Positions 1 to 8,421 of a DNA stretch of 25,008 nt are shown one piece after another; within the stretch, counting starts at the first letter, position 1, and the number at the start of each line of letters is the position of its first letter. The stretch spans positions 1 to 25,008 of the forward strand of contig JBCCFC010000018.1 in the NCBI GenBank assembly GCA_039029935.1. The letters run 5' to 3'. The notes under the pieces were generated by a model. The model saw only the letters and a list, made by a program, of their open reading frames with translations. It was not told where the DNA came from and made no database searches. Position numbers and translations under genes: made by a program. This DNA comes from G039029935 sp039029935. Lineage in GTDB: Bacteria > Chloroflexota > Anaerolineae > Caldilineales > Caldilineaceae.

Positions 1-2
1 AC

Positions 3-113
3 AATGAACAGCAGCGCACTCGTGAGCTTGCCCGTTTGCGACGACAAGCTCGCAAACTCGGCGTCACTATCGTTTCTGATGAACAAAATAGTCCTCCTGA
101 ATGTGCTATTTAA
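3..113 (+). CDS. C-terminal end of an unidentified protein (partial)
   Basis: An open frame enters from the left edge and ends at TAA (111-113), leaving 36 codons. The residues form a strongly basic, arginine-rich, probably helical stretch (RTRELARLRRQARKLG), then a short polar tail. Such an end, followed by KLGVTIV, is reminiscent of the C-termini of some DDE transposases, but that is only an impression. No start, catalytic motif or terminal repeat is visible, so the family cannot be decided. The frame was chosen because the other two plus-strand frames give either an immediate stop or an unconvincing peptide. The gene converges on the minus-strand gene ending at 182. Confidence 0.5.
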   Translation, partial: NEQQRTRELARLRRQARKLGVTIVSDEQNSPPECAI

Positions 114-181
114 GAATGCTTCCAAGAGCTTATATGGCACCGTAAGTTCTTGTTTCTTAGGAGTATTCAATTTTTGCTAAT

Positions 182-2902
182 CTAACCCTCCCCAAACCAC
201 CGTCGCACAACCTCCACAGCAAACCCCAATCCCTCCTCATCCTCCACCAACAGCCCACGCTCACAAAGTTTCGTCAATGTCTCTTCAAACTGTAGGTTGT
301 CGATAACAGTAGCAATCGCCTCCACACCAGCCACATGCCCCACGCCTTGTTGGGCAAGCCATGTAAGCAGGATACGTCCCGTTTCATCAATCTGATTAAG
401 CTCGATGTCGGCAAAGAACTGCTGGCCGCGCGTTAGCATGTAGGGAACGGCAGCCTCGATATCTTCAATGGTGGCGAGGTGGCGTTGGCTTTGTGACTGG
501 CCGTTTTTGAGCATGACAATCTCCATGCAGAGTAGCTGGACAAGGTATGGATGGCCGCGTGTGAGGTGCAGAATATGCTCGACGGCAGTCGGCTCATAGC
601 GCAGTAGAAAGTCCTGAATCGGTGTCTCGATTAGTTGACGGGCGGAAGCATCATCGAGATAGCTGAGAGCCACCACTTGGGCGTTGATGAGATAGCTGGA
701 CCAGCGTCGAAACTCGGCGAGAGTATGTGAGCCACAGAGCAGCAGTTTGATTCCACGACGGTGCTGCACAATGTGGCGTAACATCCCCAGCACAGCACGT
801 TCTTCCAGGACACCAGCGTTGAGGGAGGCATCCAGTGCCTCAAACTCATCGAGTGCCAGCAGTACCGTGTCACGCCCATCGGCATTCACAACTGTCCCCA
901 CTTGGTTGAGCCAATCATCAAAGACAGTAAAAGGCTCATGCGCCAATTCATCGCGGGTTAATGTGGGTAGCTGAATCTCATTTTTGGCGGCGGCAAGGCG
1001 AATCCCTCGCGCCAGTGCATACAAAAAGCCGACGTTGCTGTTTGCCAGCGAGACGGGTCCCTGTAAATCGACGATAAGGGGCAAGATACGGCGTGGCAGC
1101 ATCCAGTGGAGTTGATAGAGCAGCGACGTTTTCCCCATCCGTCGGGGACCATAGAGCAGTAGGGGTGGATGGTCCCCCATGCGCAGAATGTCTTCGACAT
1201 AGCGCGCCACGTCTGTGCGCCCCACAAAAATCTCTTGCCGACGTGTGAGGGGAACGCCGACAATATAGGGGTTGGGAATCTCTTGGTTGGTGCGTGCTGC
1301 TTCGTCCAACGCATCAATATGGCTGCGAACAACATGAAGCCAATGCTGGGCAACCGACTGGTAGCGCACGGCAAGTTGATTTTTGGCGTCGCGACCAAGT
1401 TCTATCAACAAATTCTCTAGATCATTGGCGACTCTGTTGAGGACAAGCCGTTGGTTGTAGGGGCTAGGTTGGGCAAGCGCAGCGGCGACATCACCACCTA
1501 GCTGGGCAAAGTTGCGCAATAACAGTCCTGCGGGGGTGGAGAGGAGTCCCGCTGCGGCATCTGCACTCGTGCTTGCCAGTGCCTCGACACTGTTCAGTTG
1601 CTCCAGACGACGTGCATCCAGTTCAGTGCGTGCCGCCTGTGCCGCCCACTGCTGTCGGCTGGCGTTGATTGTGCGAATCAGCGTTTCGGGTGTATCCGAT
1701 TGATTGCCACTCACCCCACGTTCAGCAGCCAGCACCAAATAATCACTGAGTTCAAAAAAGGGAAAGCTTTGAAGTTCATCCCAAAAGACGGCGTGATGGT
1801 GTAGCCAGGAAACTGGCCCCTCGTTACGGCTGTCAAGTTGATAGAGGAGTGTATTCCACCCTGCCTCAAACAGATAGGCTGTCGCAGACCAGAGCCAGCC
1901 AAAGGTCAGCCCACCGAGCAGAAATCCAACCGCCAGCAGCAGATTGTCACGCAGGGTAAAGATACTAAAGATCATCTCGTGTGGTGGATAGATCGCCAAC
2001 CCGCCAAAGGCTGCTGCTACTGCCGCTGGCCATGTCCCCACAAGGCGACGGGTTAATGTAAAGGGAACAATGGTGAGAATAAAAAAGACGGAAACGCTCA
2101 CCGAACTCATACCCATGAGTAGCTCGTTGCCGCCAAACTCCAACCCATATTCTGCACCAATGCGCCCAAAGCACAGCATGAAAAGGGTGGCCGTCGTCAG
2201 CGCAACGGTCAACGATTTCCACCAGCGACGTGATTGCAGGTATGCTGCCAACCCGAGTAGCAACATGGGCAACAGTGCGAGGACAATGCCTACCGAGTTG
2301 CCAGGGATATTTTCGGCCTGTCTTGCCGTGATAATGCTCAATACAAGCCATGTCACGCCAGCCATCACAATCACGCTGACAACCAGCCCCAACACGACAC
2401 CACCGATCTGGCGTAGCAGCGAGTACCGGGCGGATTGACGGCTACAGTTGGCAATGACAATCAAGATCAGCGCATTGCTCAGGCCAAAGAGATGGGCATA
2501 GCGCACACCAAAGAGCATATCAAAGAGGATGACAGATTCATTGGGCCAAATGAGCGCGGTACTTGTACCCACAAGGGCGAGTACGGCCATGCCAACCGCT
2601 GCGCTCACGGTGATGCCAAAGGTCAAGCCGATGACAAGCGTGAATGTCAATGCTGCCAGCATACCGTCAGTGGGTTGTCCCATGCTAAGATGAGCCAGTA
2701 GACAAGCACCCCAGAGGAGGGACGGTAACAGCAGATATCCTTGGAGCAGCAGCCGTTGCATTTGCGGGTGAAGCCAATGGCTGCGTGATAGCTCAATAAG
2801 GCTAAATTCGGGTGGTAGGTTGGGGTCAATGCAGGCAATGTTGGCTCTCCATTTTGATGGACGTAAGAGGAGGTTAAACAGCAGTATAAAAGGTGATAGC
2901 AT
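182..2902 (-). CDS. Polytopic membrane protein fused to a STAND/AAA-type NTPase
   Basis: 906 residues. Residues 50-355 hold about ten hydrophobic, probably membrane-spanning segments. Residues 360-545 form a soluble, partly helical linker. An NTPase follows from about residue 550, with Walker A GPRRMGKT (585-592), Walker B LLALDEFE (about 681-688), a sensor-like LLLCGSH (721-727) and the GHPYLVQLLC signature (783-792). That signature is common in AAA_16/STAND-like ATPases. Residues 830-906 look like a winged-helix module. The ATG at 2902 follows a weak GAGTGAG ribosome binding site. It is the last gene of a four-gene minus-strand operon and starts 3 bp after the preceding stop. The regulator at the head of the operon has a related NTPase ending, which suggests that both proteins work in one pathway. 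The ligand and output are unknown. Nucleotide binding is well supported and a membrane sensor role is inferred. Confidence 0.85.
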   Translation of the reverse strand: MLSPFILLFNLLLRPSKWRANIACIDPNLPPEFSLIELSRSHWLHPQMQRLLLQGYLLLPSLLWGACLLAHLSMGQPTDGMLAALTFTLVIGLTFGITVSAAVGMAVLALVGTSTALIWPNESVILFDMLFGVRYAHLFGLSNALILIVIANCSRQSARYSLLRQIGGVVLGLVVSVIVMAGVTWLVLSIITARQAENIPGNSVGIVLALLPMLLLGLAAYLQSRRWWKSLTVALTTATLFMLCFGRIGAEYGLEFGGNELLMGMSSVSVSVFFILTIVPFTLTRRLVGTWPAAVAAAFGGLAIYPPHEMIFSIFTLRDNLLLAVGFLLGGLTFGWLWSATAYLFEAGWNTLLYQLDSRNEGPVSWLHHHAVFWDELQSFPFFELSDYLVLAAERGVSGNQSDTPETLIRTINASRQQWAAQAARTELDARRLEQLNSVEALASTSADAAAGLLSTPAGLLLRNFAQLGGDVAAALAQPSPYNQRLVLNRVANDLENLLIELGRDAKNQLAVRYQSVAQHWLHVVRSHIDALDEAARTNQEIPNPYIVGVPLTRRQEIFVGRTDVARYVEDILRMGDHPPLLLYGPRRMGKTSLLYQLHWMLPRRILPLIVDLQGPVSLANSNVGFLYALARGIRLAAAKNEIQLPTLTRDELAHEPFTVFDDWLNQVGTVVNADGRDTVLLALDEFEALDASLNAGVLEERAVLGMLRHIVQHRRGIKLLLCGSHTLAEFRRWSSYLINAQVVALSYLDDASARQLIETPIQDFLLRYEPTAVEHILHLTRGHPYLVQLLCMEIVMLKNGQSQSQRHLATIEDIEAAVPYMLTRGQQFFADIELNQIDETGRILLTWLAQQGVGHVAGVEAIATVIDNLQFEETLTKLCERGLLVEDEEGLGFAVEVVRRWFGEG

Positions 2903-2905
2903 AAC

Positions 2906-3172
2906 TCACTCTATAATCAATTGGGTGCCAAATGTGTTGCTTAGACGCTCAATCGTTTCGTCAGCGGCATCACTGGCGGTCAATTCGCCACGCTCAACAC
3001 GGACGCCTATTTCTTTCAGTATGTCGCCATACATATCCATGCCCTCTATCTGGGATGTATCCCAAAGCATTGTCTCTAGGTGTAGATCAGATGGCAACCA
3101 TTCTGGCAGATAGAACTCACCATCCATAAAGGTTGGGTGGCCGCTTTTTTGTGTATGACGTTTAGTATGCAT
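2906..3172 (-). CDS. Stand-alone copy of the solute-binding protein C-terminal tail
   Basis: 88 residues. After the start MHT, its 85 residues align without gaps to the last 85 residues (383-467) of the adjacent solute-binding lipoprotein. I count 57 of 85 identical by hand, with the block GVRVERGELTASDA unchanged. It has no signal peptide, lipobox or ligand-binding lobes. The first codons and the upstream bases (CCTATGCATACTAA) match the start of the lipoprotein gene exactly, so this looks like a duplicated gene that lost its middle, roughly 380 codons. The frame is intact despite about one third divergence, which hints that it is kept. No convincing ribosome binding site is visible, so translation may be coupled within the operon. 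It could be a decaying pseudogene or a small functional protein. Confidence 0.7.
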   Translation of the reverse strand: MHTKRHTQKSGHPTFMDGEFYLPEWLPSDLHLETMLWDTSQIEGMDMYGDILKEIGVRVERGELTASDAADETIERLSNTFGTQLIIE

Positions 3173-3191
3173 AGGATGGTGAAAGCATCGC

Positions 3192-4595
3192 TTACTCTAC
3201 AATTAGTTGGCTACCGAGAGTATCGCGCAGACGTTCAACGGCAACATCAACAGCATCACTTGCGGTCAATTCGCCACGTTCGACACGAACGCCTACTTCT
3301 TTCAGGATGTCGCCATATGTGTAGATATTTTTTACTGGAGACATGGACCAAATCATTGTCTCTGTACGCAGATCGGATGGAAACCATTCAGGCAGGGTAA
3401 ATCCGCCTTCTGTAAAGGTTGGAATACCGCTTTTTTGTGTATGACGTTTCAGTAGACCCGATGCTTGTGTAGCGGCCAACAGATGACAAGCCGCCTGTTG
3501 ATTCGCCTGTCCGGTTGCCTGATTATCAAAGATCACATAATCTCCCGAACTGGACAGAAGTGAGTAGCCGGGCTGGTCTATTGTACTGGACGGTAACAAC
3601 GCAACCCCAATATGATCATCTAATGTCGTTGCGTCATCAGGGCTATTTAGATACGACATCGCTAGGCTTTGTCGTTCTGTGTTATAGGTATGCCAGAAGA
3701 GAACGCGCTCATGAATAGACGCATCCTTTAAGATCACCTTGTTCCCCCAATCTGCAAAGCTTGCCATCGCCATCCGCGTATCAAAAAGTTGATGTCTGTG
3801 CAGGGTTGCTAAAAACGAATAAGCCTGCTCTAATGCTTGGCGATTAACAATGAGTTGACGTTGCTCCTGATCGGTATATCGTCCACCGACATGAACATAG
3901 ATGCCCTCAATGGTCCGATATTGATTACGGTTTGGAATAAAAGCCAGCCCGGATTTCACGACACCGTTGTCGATGGCTGTACGTGCCGTCGCCACAAGAT
4001 CATCCAGTGTATAATCGCCACGAGCAATCCGTTTAGGGAACGTGTCAATTTGAGATTGAGACCAGCCAAGTTGATGCAGCAAATTTTTGTTGTAAAAGAG
4101 CAGCATCACTTCAATGTCCATCGGGATACCCCATAATTGTCCATCAGCCGAGAACCCTGTCCAAAATTTGTCGGGGATGGACGCAAACCCCGGGTGCTGA
4201 CGACAGCGATCAAGAGGATAAAGGTGGCCTGCTTCGCCCAAACGTATCACTTGGTCATGATGGGCAAAAGCAATATCTGGTGCCTCGCCCCGTTCTGCCA
4301 ACACCATCAGGTAATCGGTAAAAGGTGCAGAATTCATCTCAAACATACGTACACGCACATCCAGCCCCAAGTTTGGCTGTTGCTTGGCCGCTAAAAATGG
4401 TGCAAACCCCCGCCAACAAAATTGTCGTTCTTGGTTGGTCCACAGTTTAAGGACCGTGTTGCCTTCAGTCTCTGCGTCTAAGAGTGCCGGATCGATGCCA
4501 CAATAATCGGCAGTAGTGGGTGGCTCGTACAAGATACCACCGCAGCCAGTGAGCAGGAAACAGGTCAGCAATAGGATAACCAAATTAGTATGCAT
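3192..4595 (-). CDS. Extracellular solute-binding lipoprotein, family 1, without permease
   Basis: 467 residues. A short hydrophobic signal peptide ends in the lipobox LTGC, with Cys18 as the predicted lipidated residue. The body resembles sugar-binding proteins of the MalE/family 1 type: a stretch reading GEAPDIAFAHHDQVIRLGEAG, then DGQLWGIPMDIEVMLLFYNK, and a helical C-terminus (GVRVERGELTASDA). It would be anchored outside the membrane and bind a small solute, most likely a saccharide. No ABC permease or ATPase gene lies nearby, which is unusual for this family and suggests a sensory role. It follows the BTAD regulator gene after 24 bp and precedes a short duplicate of its own tail. The start lacks a clear Shine-Dalgarno sequence, but the signal peptide fixes it well. 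Confidence 0.85.
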   Translation of the reverse strand: MHTNLVILLLTCFLLTGCGGILYEPPTTADYCGIDPALLDAETEGNTVLKLWTNQERQFCWRGFAPFLAAKQQPNLGLDVRVRMFEMNSAPFTDYLMVLAERGEAPDIAFAHHDQVIRLGEAGHLYPLDRCRQHPGFASIPDKFWTGFSADGQLWGIPMDIEVMLLFYNKNLLHQLGWSQSQIDTFPKRIARGDYTLDDLVATARTAIDNGVVKSGLAFIPNRNQYRTIEGIYVHVGGRYTDQEQRQLIVNRQALEQAYSFLATLHRHQLFDTRMAMASFADWGNKVILKDASIHERVLFWHTYNTERQSLAMSYLNSPDDATTLDDHIGVALLPSSTIDQPGYSLLSSSGDYVIFDNQATGQANQQAACHLLAATQASGLLKRHTQKSGIPTFTEGGFTLPEWFPSDLRTETMIWSMSPVKNIYTYGDILKEVGVRVERGELTASDAVDVAVERLRDTLGSQLIVE

Positions 4596-4619
4596 AGGTA
4601 TGAGTAAAGGTTCTTTATT

Positions 4620-6311
4620 TTAAACTGAGTTATATTCTTTCAAATATAGAAACGGCTGCATCCGTTCCTGTGCTACCGCTCGCCAGTGTTCTGTTTTGTC
4701 GCCCCTTTCGAGCGCACCGAGCCGCTCTTGACAGAGAATCTGCACCAAATAAGGCCAACATCCGCTCTCCTCCAGAATCCATGAAACGTCTGCGTCATCA
4801 AAGCGGATTGGGGAACTGCCAATCAATTCGCTGGCTTCATCTTGCGTCAGTGGCCCCTGATAGAGCGTTGTAAAAATGTTAAAGAAGGGCGATGTTTTGC
4901 CTTGATCTTCGGCAAGCCGCATGGGTTGATCGTGACAGGCAACCATAAAAGCCAAGTAGCCATTTGTCGATTGAGATAAGGCGCGCAACATCCACCAAAA
5001 GGCTTGATCCAGTTCTGGTGCGGCCAGCCCTGCCCCCAACTCATCCATCAAGACAATCGTGGGCTGCGTCCAATGATGAAATTCTGCAATATCCATAAAG
5101 GTCTCCAGCGAACAGTCCGCTGGTGCATCAAGACCAAAGCCCCTTAACATATGCTGCAACAGACGCTCCTGATTGCGCATACGTGGGTCTTGAAAATCGA
5201 TCCATACCCAGCGATAGGTTTCGGGCCAGGTCAGCCAATCCTGTTTCTGATTGGGTCGCAGGTGTCGCTCATCAGTGGTTGTAATCGATTGCAGATAGCG
5301 TAACAGCGATGTCTTGCCACTGCGACGTAGACCAATCAGCGCAACATGAGCCAGCGGTGCCTCCTGCCACCAGCCAAAGATTCGTGTCAATGCCTCATTG
5401 CGCCCAAAGAAGAGGTGAGGTTGCGTAATCGGTGGCCCTGTAATAAATTGTGCCTGTTTGTCTTCCAGCCGGTGTGGGTCAGCTATATTTGAGCGACCAG
5501 TGTTTGAGCGACCAGTGTTTGAGCGACCAGTGTTTGACATCATTTCATGGGTTGGCGTGTGGCTTTTGATAGCAGGCTCAAATTCTCCTGATAGAATTTT
5601 CTCCATCAGGGCGTCTATGGCTGGGCTTGGCCTCACATCAAGCTCATCCCGCAAATTCTCACGACAGGTTTCATACTGTGAACGTGCGCCCCAAATATCA
5701 CCTTTGCGCGCAAAGAGTTCGATGACTCGATAATGAACCGCTTCCTGCCAAGGTTCAATGATTAACCATTGACGCAATGTTAGGATGGCTTTGGATAGCT
5801 TGTTTTGTTGGATGTAGCTATCAGCTAGCTGATTGAGCAGGTCGCACCTCAGCAACCTCAACTGCTCTTGTTGCGCCAATGCCCACTTCTCAAACCCTAG
5901 ACTCAACGAAGTATTAAATCCTGTTAGAAAATCATCTTGATAGAGGTCGATGGCCTGCTCGATTTTGGCTAAATTTTTCAGCGCATCTTGATTCGCCAAT
6001 GTGGTAAATTCTTGCACATCAAGACAGTAGGTATCAGAATCCAGCGCAACGGTCTGGGAACCTTCTTCAATGAGCTCGATGCCATCCAGCATCCGAAGGT
6101 TACTCAATGCCCTAGTCAGGCTTCCCCGTTTGGCTTTTGGTTTGTCAGCCCAGAGCAATTCAAAGAGTGCATCGCGACTGTGAGGACGACCTGTCACAGC
6201 CAAATAGATGAGTAATGCACGCGCTTTATTCGAGATAAAGTCCGTTATCAACTCTTCTTGGTATACAAATTGAGGCATGCCAAAGAGTTGAAGGCATAAT
6301 CGTGGTTCCAT
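4620..6311 (-). CDS. BTAD-family transcriptional regulator with NTPase domain
   Basis: 563 residues. Residues 1-96 look like an OmpR/SARP-type winged helix (KARALLIYLAVTGRPHSRDA, ALSNLR). Residues 97-245 are the bacterial transcriptional activator (BTAD) helical repeat region (DLYQDDFLTGF, ARSQYETCRENLRDEL). A low-complexity hinge of three SNTGR units (259-273) follows. Then comes an NTPase with FFGRNEALTRI, Walker A GLRRSGKT (327-334), Walker B TIVLMDEL (418-425) and PYLVQILC (520-527). The TPR array common in larger relatives is missing. The ATG at 6311 has a good GAGGGA ribosome binding site. It is the first gene of the operon and probably regulates it. A strong palindrome lies just upstream. 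Family assignment is firm; the signal and target genes are unknown. Confidence 0.9.
   Translation of the reverse strand: MEPRLCLQLFGMPQFVYQEELITDFISNKARALLIYLAVTGRPHSRDALFELLWADKPKAKRGSLTRALSNLRMLDGIELIEEGSQTVALDSDTYCLDVQEFTTLANQDALKNLAKIEQAIDLYQDDFLTGFNTSLSLGFEKWALAQQEQLRLLRCDLLNQLADSYIQQNKLSKAILTLRQWLIIEPWQEAVHYRVIELFARKGDIWGARSQYETCRENLRDELDVRPSPAIDALMEKILSGEFEPAIKSHTPTHEMMSNTGRSNTGRSNTGRSNIADPHRLEDKQAQFITGPPITQPHLFFGRNEALTRIFGWWQEAPLAHVALIGLRRSGKTSLLRYLQSITTTDERHLRPNQKQDWLTWPETYRWVWIDFQDPRMRNQERLLQHMLRGFGLDAPADCSLETFMDIAEFHHWTQPTIVLMDELGAGLAAPELDQAFWWMLRALSQSTNGYLAFMVACHDQPMRLAEDQGKTSPFFNIFTTLYQGPLTQDEASELIGSSPIRFDDADVSWILEESGCWPYLVQILCQERLGALERGDKTEHWRAVAQERMQPFLYLKEYNSV
5491..5535 (-). 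repeat. Three perfect 15 bp tandem repeats inside the BTAD gene
   Basis: The unit gagcgaccagtgttt occurs three times back to back (5491-5505, 5506-5520, 5521-5535). Since 15 is a multiple of three, it adds SNTGR units to the hinge between the BTAD and NTPase domains without changing the frame. The copies are identical, so copy number probably varies between strains by slippage. Confidence 0.95.
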
Positions 6312-6669
6312 ATTCCCTCAACATTTACTATAATTGATTGCTAGAGCAATCATATCAATTATAATCAAAAACGTATAAAATATATAAATAGTTTCAGCAA
6401 ATAATGTTATACCTTGTCGCTATACAACGAGGATTTCTATTTCACCATCCCTATATACTATCTTATAGTATGCCCTATATTTATACTTTGGCATAATGTA
6501 AGGAGCAAGTTCGCTTGATTAGGATACATCCAATGCGCACTCTCTACGAACGCGTAGGCCCTGTAGAGATTGAGCCATGGGTCATTCATTCAACGCTAAT
6601 TTGCCTAATTCAACGGAATGGTATAAATTCAGTATCTAGTCGCTGAAAATGTGTTCTGAGGGGGCATTT
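6312..6669. promoter_or_regulatory. Divergent A+T-rich promoter region
   Basis: This 358 bp space separates the minus-strand operon from the plus-strand AAA/PD-(D/E)XK gene, so both promoters should lie here. The part nearest the operon (6320-6420) is very A+T-rich. On the minus strand it offers TTGCTG and TATACG 17 bp apart (near 6370-6400) as one possible promoter. ATACTAT and ATAGTAT around a CTT loop (6455-6471) form a small perfect hairpin. A 37-codon open frame at 6533-6646 has no supporting signal and was not called. No clear plus-strand promoter could be singled out. Confidence 0.5.
6329..6363. promoter_or_regulatory. Overlapping palindromes, candidate operator of the BTAD operon
   Basis: Two inverted repeats overlap. 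TGATTGCT and AGCAATCA surround an AG spacer (6335-6352). TATAATTGAT (6329-6338) is matched by ATCAATTATA (6354-6363). They lie 18-52 bp upstream of the regulator start, inside the A+T-rich promoter zone. That is where an autoregulatory binding site or a 5' leader hairpin would sit. The symmetry is exact; the binding function is inferred. Confidence 0.55.
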
Positions 6670-8421
6670 ATGACCAAGTCAATCATCTATTCAGCATCGA
6701 GCTATACTGAACTACGGCGGGATAATGGCTATTTTGTTGATAAAACTGAATATATTGCCAAACTAGAGAGAGTCAAAAATGCGATCTTTCTGCGTCCTCG
6801 TCGGTTTGGCAAATCGTTTATGTGTTCCATGCTCCATGCCTATTATGATGTGCGGGGCAAGGATGAATTTGAGGAACTCTTTGGCGATACGTGGATCGGC
6901 CAAAACCCAACTGGGCAGCAAAGCAAGTACATTATCCTACATCTTAACTTTTCGGATATCGAACCAGGACCGACGTTGGCCGATATTGAGGCCAGTTTCA
7001 AAGGTATCTGCAACGAGGCTATCGATCTGTTGCGCGTTCAATATGCACCGCTATTGGATGCATTGCCACCTATGGACCTCAATGCCCCTGTCTCGCGGAA
7101 TCTGTCCCGATTAACGAAATATACAGAGGCAATGGGGTGGCCTCCGCTCTATGTGATTATCGACGAGTATGACAATTTCGCCAACCAACTCATCATTAAT
7201 CGAAATATGCAACTCTATCACCAGTTGACAGATGATACGAGCTTTCTCAAGACCTTTTTCAAAGTACTCAAAAGCGGGCGGGAGATCGGTGCGATCTACA
7301 ATATTTATATCACGGGTATCCTGCCCATCACTATCGGTGATTTGGCCTCGGCCTTCAACATCGGCACCTATCTAACCCTTGACCCTACATTTGAGGCAAT
7401 GATTGGATTTACCCAGCCCGAAGTGGACAGTTTACTTGATCAAATTTTTGAGGATTTTACACTCAATGAAACGATGATCACGGGTGAGAATCGAGCGGAG
7501 ATTGGCGACCTGATCAAGGCCAACTACAATGGCTATCATTTTGTGCGGCTCCCAGAACATGATGAAAGCACCGCAGTCTATAACACAACAATCCTCATGT
7601 ATTTTCTACGTTATTTGACAGAACATCGCGAAGTAACCATCCATCTAGCCGATTCCAATTTGAAGACTGACGTCGGTTGGTATCGACTGCTTAATGATGC
7701 CAATCCAGAACTCGGTAAGACGCTGGTTGATCAGTTGATGTTCACGGAACAGGTTGAATATAGCCCAACCATGTTGACCAGCCGGTTCCGAGTGGCGCAG
7801 TTCTTTGATGCGGGCTATTTCCAGACAGCCCTCTTCTATTTGGGGCTGTTGACCCGCCAGAGTAGCTTCCGTCTTACCTTCCCCAACCACAACATGCACG
7901 AGGTGTTTGTGGAATATTTCAACGAACGTTACAAGCTCAACACCTCTGACCCCTTCAAGCCAGCAGCGGAGGCATTTATCCAACAACCTGATCTAGAGAT
8001 GTTGTTCCATGCATATTGGCAGGAATATATTGGCAAATTGCCCGAAGCGATTTTTACCCAAGTCAACGAGAACTTCTACCGCACCACCTTTTACGAAGTG
8101 TGTATGCGAAATTTGCACGAGTGGTTCACCTGGAACCTCGAACGCTCCTATCCCAAAGGTAAGAGTGATCTGGAATTTGTTGGCAAACATCATCAGCAGT
8201 TTGCGGGCATGCGTTGGGTGATTGAATTCAAGTATTATTCCAAGAAAAAGATGCGAGAAGAGGATGTCGATGTCAAGACGTTTGCCCTGCAAAAAGATGA
8301 CACTAAGCAGATCAACGGCTATGTGGAGGGCTTGATACATGAATACCCAGAAGCCAATGTATCCAAATTTGTGATCTATTGCTTCGCTAACGTTGATTTT
8401 CGCATATTTGAGGTAGATTAG
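6670..8421 (+). CDS. AAA-ATPase-like protein with C-terminal PD-(D/E)XK nuclease fold
   Basis: 583 residues counted from the ATG at 6670. That start is chosen over the ATG at 6649 because GAGGGGG lies at 6658-6664 and the family usually begins close to 'YTELRRDNGYFVDKT'. The N-terminal half shows the family hallmark RPRRFGKS (42-49), Walker B VIIDEYD (about 162-168) and ITGILPITI as sensor region. The C-terminal half ends in a PD-(D/E)XK-like core: KSDLEF (Asp500) then WVIEFKYY (Glu519, Lys521). This matches the AAA-ATPase_like plus PDDEXK_9 architecture (Pfam PF09820/PF08011, formerly DUF1703). The family is expanded in many bacteria, often as paralogues, and its biological role is unresolved. 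Roles in mobile elements or conflict have been suggested from its composition. All key residues appear intact. It is alone in its transcription unit and converges on the propeller gene. Confidence 0.9.
   Translation: MTKSIIYSASSYTELRRDNGYFVDKTEYIAKLERVKNAIFLRPRRFGKSFMCSMLHAYYDVRGKDEFEELFGDTWIGQNPTGQQSKYIILHLNFSDIEPGPTLADIEASFKGICNEAIDLLRVQYAPLLDALPPMDLNAPVSRNLSRLTKYTEAMGWPPLYVIIDEYDNFANQLIINRNMQLYHQLTDDTSFLKTFFKVLKSGREIGAIYNIYITGILPITIGDLASAFNIGTYLTLDPTFEAMIGFTQPEVDSLLDQIFEDFTLNETMITGENRAEIGDLIKANYNGYHFVRLPEHDESTAVYNTTILMYFLRYLTEHREVTIHLADSNLKTDVGWYRLLNDANPELGKTLVDQLMFTEQVEYSPTMLTSRFRVAQFFDAGYFQTALFYLGLLTRQSSFRLTFPNHNMHEVFVEYFNERYKLNTSDPFKPAAEAFIQQPDLEMLFHAYWQEYIGKLPEAIFTQVNENFYRTTFYEVCMRNLHEWFTWNLERSYPKGKSDLEFVGKHHQQFAGMRWVIEFKYYSKKKMREEDVDVKTFALQKDDTKQINGYVEGLIHEYPEANVSKFVIYCFANVDFRIFEVD

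Noticed and set aside
3192..4595. The lipoprotein as part of an ABC sugar importer
   Set aside because: No permease or transporter ATPase gene lies in the operon. Both neighbouring NTPases are STAND/AAA-like and lack the ABC signature LSGGQ.
6533..6646. 37-codon plus-strand frame starting MRTLYERVGPVEIEP
   Set aside because: No ribosome binding site at a suitable distance and no recognisable family. It lies in the promoter region.
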